Of a stretch of DNA of 64,000 nucleotides, positions 61,934 through 64,000 are shown in pieces. This DNA comes from Gimesia benthica (GTDB taxonomy: Bacteria > Planctomycetota > Planctomycetia > Planctomycetales > Planctomycetaceae): NCBI RefSeq assembly GCF_009720525.1, contig NZ_CP043930.1, positions 1,709,501 to 1,773,500 on the forward strand. The letters run 5' to 3'. Below the pieces are notes generated by a model. The model did not search any database. It had not been told where the DNA came from and saw only the letters and a list, made by a program, of their open reading frames with translations. A program made the position numbers and the translations under genes. The stretch's first letter is position 1, and each line of letters begins with the position of its first letter.

Positions 61934-63430
61934 TTAACTGATAATGTCGTGGATTACTTCGCCATAATCCCGTTCCAGACGCTGTCTGCCGGGATAGTTG
62001 AGCCGGGTCGTATCCAGGCCCATCTGATGTAATACCGTGGCATGCAGGTCGGTCACATAGTGCCTGTCTTCAACAGCGTGGAACCCGAGTTCATCGGTCG
62101 CACCATGAATATGGCCCCCTTTAATTCCGCCACCGGCCATCGCCACACTGAATCCATGCGGGTGATGATCGCGGCCTGTTCCCTGGACAGTGCTGTTCCC
62201 ATTACGGTGTTCTGCACCAGGGGTACGTCCGAATTCAGAGCCGATCACAATCATGGTCTCATCCAGCAGGCCACGCTGCTTGAGGTCTTTAATCAGACCG
62301 GCAATTGGCTGATCGACCTGGGCCGAAAGCTGCGAATGCAGGCGTTTAATATCGCGATGAGAATCCCAGGCACCAGCATTACCACGGTAGCCATGGAACA
62401 GTTGAATAAACCGCACGCCACGTTCGGTCAGACGCCGGGCCGCCAGACATTTCTCACCGAAGCTTTTGGTGGTTGACTGATTCAGACCATACAGCTCCTG
62501 CACATGCTGTGACTCTTCTTCAAAAGCCATGACTTCGGGAACGGCTGACTGCATCTGGAAAGCCAGCTCGTATGACTTGATCCGTGCTTTCAGGTTTTTG
62601 TCATCCGGGTATTGAATTCCGGCGTGTCGGTTCAGTTTCCCCAGCAGGCCGAACATTTCCTGTTGTTCCGAAGGAGTCATTGAATCATCGGCAGACCGCA
62701 CAAACGAGAGCGGATCTTTCGGATCCACTTCCATCCGGACCCCCGCATGTTCCGGCCCTAAATAAGAGGATCCGTGTGTCCAGGCGGCACCACAACAGTC
62801 AGCACTTGGGTTCCCCAGCACGACATAATGCGGCAGATTCTGGTTGGCCGTTCCCAGGCCGTAACTGACCCAGGAGCCCACGGTCGGAAAAGCACCTTCC
62901 GTAATTTTGCGGCCGGTATGATAAGTCAGCTGGGCACCATGGTTGTTGTCGATCGTCCACATGGAACGGACCAGTGTCAGGTCATCCGCACAGGTCCCCA
63001 GATTCGGGAACCAGTCGCTGATTTCCAGACCGCTTTCGCCATATTTTTTAAAGCCTGTCTGCAAAGGCATGATGGCTTTGAATACTTCACGTTTCTGCTT
63101 GGATGGGTCGAGCAGAATCTTGTTGATCTTGTCCTTATTCAACACAGATTCTGCATAGGGAGTTTCATCAATCGACTTCCCGGCATATTTATTGAGTGCC
63201 GGCTTCGGGTCGAAACTTTCCAGGTGACTGAGACCGCCAATCAGAAAGATCCAGATCACCGATTTGGCGCGCGGCACCATGTGCGGAACCAGCCCCGCTT
63301 CTGCAGCCTGCAGTTCGCCTTCCTGAAACAGGAGCGAAGAGAGCGCCATGCCCGTCATTCCCATTCCGGTGTCGTTTAAAAACGTGCGACGGTTCATCTG
63401 GGGTGAATTAAACATTCTATTACTTTCCAA
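61934..63430 (-). CDS. DUF1501 TAT-exported protein
   Basis: 498 residues. TAT-like signal NRRTFLNDTGMGMTGMALSS. DUF1501 blocks SVIWIFLIGGLSHLESFDPK, LTLVRSMWTIDNNHGAQLTY, GSWVSYGLGTANQNLPHYVV, LAARRLTERGVRFIQLFHGY, GSEFGRTPGAEHRNGNSTVQ, GRDHHPHGFSVAMAGGGIKG and TDLHATVLHQMGLDTTRLNY. It starts 22 bases after the neighbouring DUF1553 gene. Close in length and motifs to the 57161 copy; the two are probably ancient duplicates. Confidence 0.9.
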   Translation of the reverse strand: MESNRMFNSPQMNRRTFLNDTGMGMTGMALSSLLFQEGELQAAEAGLVPHMVPRAKSVIWIFLIGGLSHLESFDPKPALNKYAGKSIDETPYAESVLNKDKINKILLDPSKQKREVFKAIMPLQTGFKKYGESGLEISDWFPNLGTCADDLTLVRSMWTIDNNHGAQLTYHTGRKITEGAFPTVGSWVSYGLGTANQNLPHYVVLGNPSADCCGAAWTHGSSYLGPEHAGVRMEVDPKDPLSFVRSADDSMTPSEQQEMFGLLGKLNRHAGIQYPDDKNLKARIKSYELAFQMQSAVPEVMAFEEESQHVQELYGLNQSTTKSFGEKCLAARRLTERGVRFIQLFHGYRGNAGAWDSHRDIKRLHSQLSAQVDQPIAGLIKDLKQRGLLDETMIVIGSEFGRTPGAEHRNGNSTVQGTGRDHHPHGFSVAMAGGGIKGGHIHGATDELGFHAVEDRHYVTDLHATVLHQMGLDTTRLNYPGRQRLERDYGEVIHDIIS

Positions 63431-63451
63431 TCCTATTCCGGTCAGGATTAA

Positions 63452-64000
63452 TCAGCGAATCGTGATAAAATCATTATGGTTGAATAATACGGTAATCAGT
63501 TTTTGATACTGCTCTCTGGTCGGTTGACTGCCCTCTGCTTTGACAGATGCCAGCAGAAAATCCCGACAGAGTTGATGCTCAACTTCATCCGGCTGACGCG
63601 AGAGAATTCGCAGGTAAGCCTCTTCGATAAAAGCATCCATGTCCCCGGTGGTCTTCTCTTCAATCTGAGACGCCAGGGCTTCACTTGCCAGGAAAGTCAG
63701 CTTACTGTTGGCCAGCGCCAGTGCCTGATGCGGTTGCACACTCGTCTCCCGCATATAACACTCTGAAACGCTGGGACCATCAAAGATCTGTACAAACTCA
63801 ACCAGTTTTTCATGTGCGTGCCGGAGGTAGATACTCTTGCGACGAGAATCCTGGGCCTGATGGTTATCAATATCCGGGCCTCCCATCGCAGAGTCGAGTC
63901 GACCGGGAATGTAAAGCAGATTATCCCGCACGATTTCCCCTTCCATTCGGCGCGCCGATTTTTTCCAGAGGAAAAGATTATCGGGGTCGATCGCATGGTT
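63452..64000 (-). CDS. DUF1549/DUF1553 protein, C-terminal part (cut by the right edge)
   Basis: At least 182 C-terminal residues, open through base 64000. Starts at the edge with NHAIDPDNLFLWKKSARRME, followed by VRDNLLYIPGRLDSAMGGPD, RKSIYLRHAHEKLVEFVQIF, and ETSVQPHQALALANSKLTFL, the hallmark DUF1553 segments, ending LFNHNDFITIR. Pairs with the DUF1501 gene at 61934. Confidence 0.9.
   Translation of the reverse strand, partial: NHAIDPDNLFLWKKSARRMEGEIVRDNLLYIPGRLDSAMGGPDIDNHQAQDSRRKSIYLRHAHEKLVEFVQIFDGPSVSECYMRETSVQPHQALALANSKLTFLASEALASQIEEKTTGDMDAFIEEAYLRILSRQPDEVEHQLCRDFLLASVKAEGSQPTREQYQKLITVLFNHNDFITIR

Overview
The window looks like part of a Planctomycetes chromosome, probably a Gimesia/Rubinisphaera-like relative. 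The right-hand 24 kb carries the signature gene pairs of that phylum: three TAT-exported DUF1501 proteins, each beside a DUF1549/DUF1553 cytochrome-type protein. Two large exported multidomain proteins, the cadherin-repeat protein at the left edge and the GH8 cellulase, share an N-terminal Arg-rich stretch followed by an LExRxLL(S/A) motif typical of giant planctomycete proteins. The species is an inference; there is no rRNA or marker gene here.

Layout. 1-4099 (minus) is the N-terminal part of a large surface protein: nine cadherin-like repeats separated by long Ser/Gly linkers, continuing off the left edge. About 4.2-39.85 kb is an AT-richer accessory island dominated by conflict and mobile-element genes. 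It holds: a three-gene operon of two Cys-pair (zinc-type) proteins and a PD-(D/E)XK protein (4600-6497); a minus-strand run of small proteins with LRR, S1, SUFU and ankyrin folds that resembles an immunity-gene array (6543-9926); a coiled-coil membrane protein; a ParB-methyltransferase fusion and a membrane NERD protein (11311-13520); a type I restriction-modification operon, hsdM-hsdS-[HEPN-like]-hsdR-DUF45 peptidase, followed by a membrane protein and an HNH nuclease (13803-23484); an overlapping triad of an unknown protein, a RelA/SpoT synthetase-like protein and an RppH-like Nudix hydrolase (24079-26256); a colicin E3-type rRNase domain fused to what looks like its own cloacin-immunity domain (26413-26964); a further PD-(D/E)XK protein; small hypotheticals; and a replication-like module with an AEP primase-like protein, a beta-grasp/winged-helix-like protein and an AAA ATPase (33706-39608). 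Four pseudogenes or remnants (23491-23915, 26329-26409, 26997-27789, 31880-33288) show active decay and reshuffling. I saw no integrase, transposase or tRNA at the borders.

39909-64000 is backbone: a secreted beta-helix polysaccharide-active protein, a 1,589-residue multimodular cellulase (CBM2, unassigned catalytic-like domain, GH8, Calx-beta, CBM2), an operon of PPC-domain, DUF1549/1553 and DUF1501 proteins, an NPP-type phosphodiesterase and an SDR reductase, then two more DUF1501 + DUF1549/1553 pairs, the last cut by the right edge.

The best candidates for something undescribed are the triad and the toxin-immunity fusion at 24.1-27.0 kb, then the HEPN-like gene inside the type I R-M operon. 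Functions in the island are inferred from motifs and neighbourhood only; no searches could be run.
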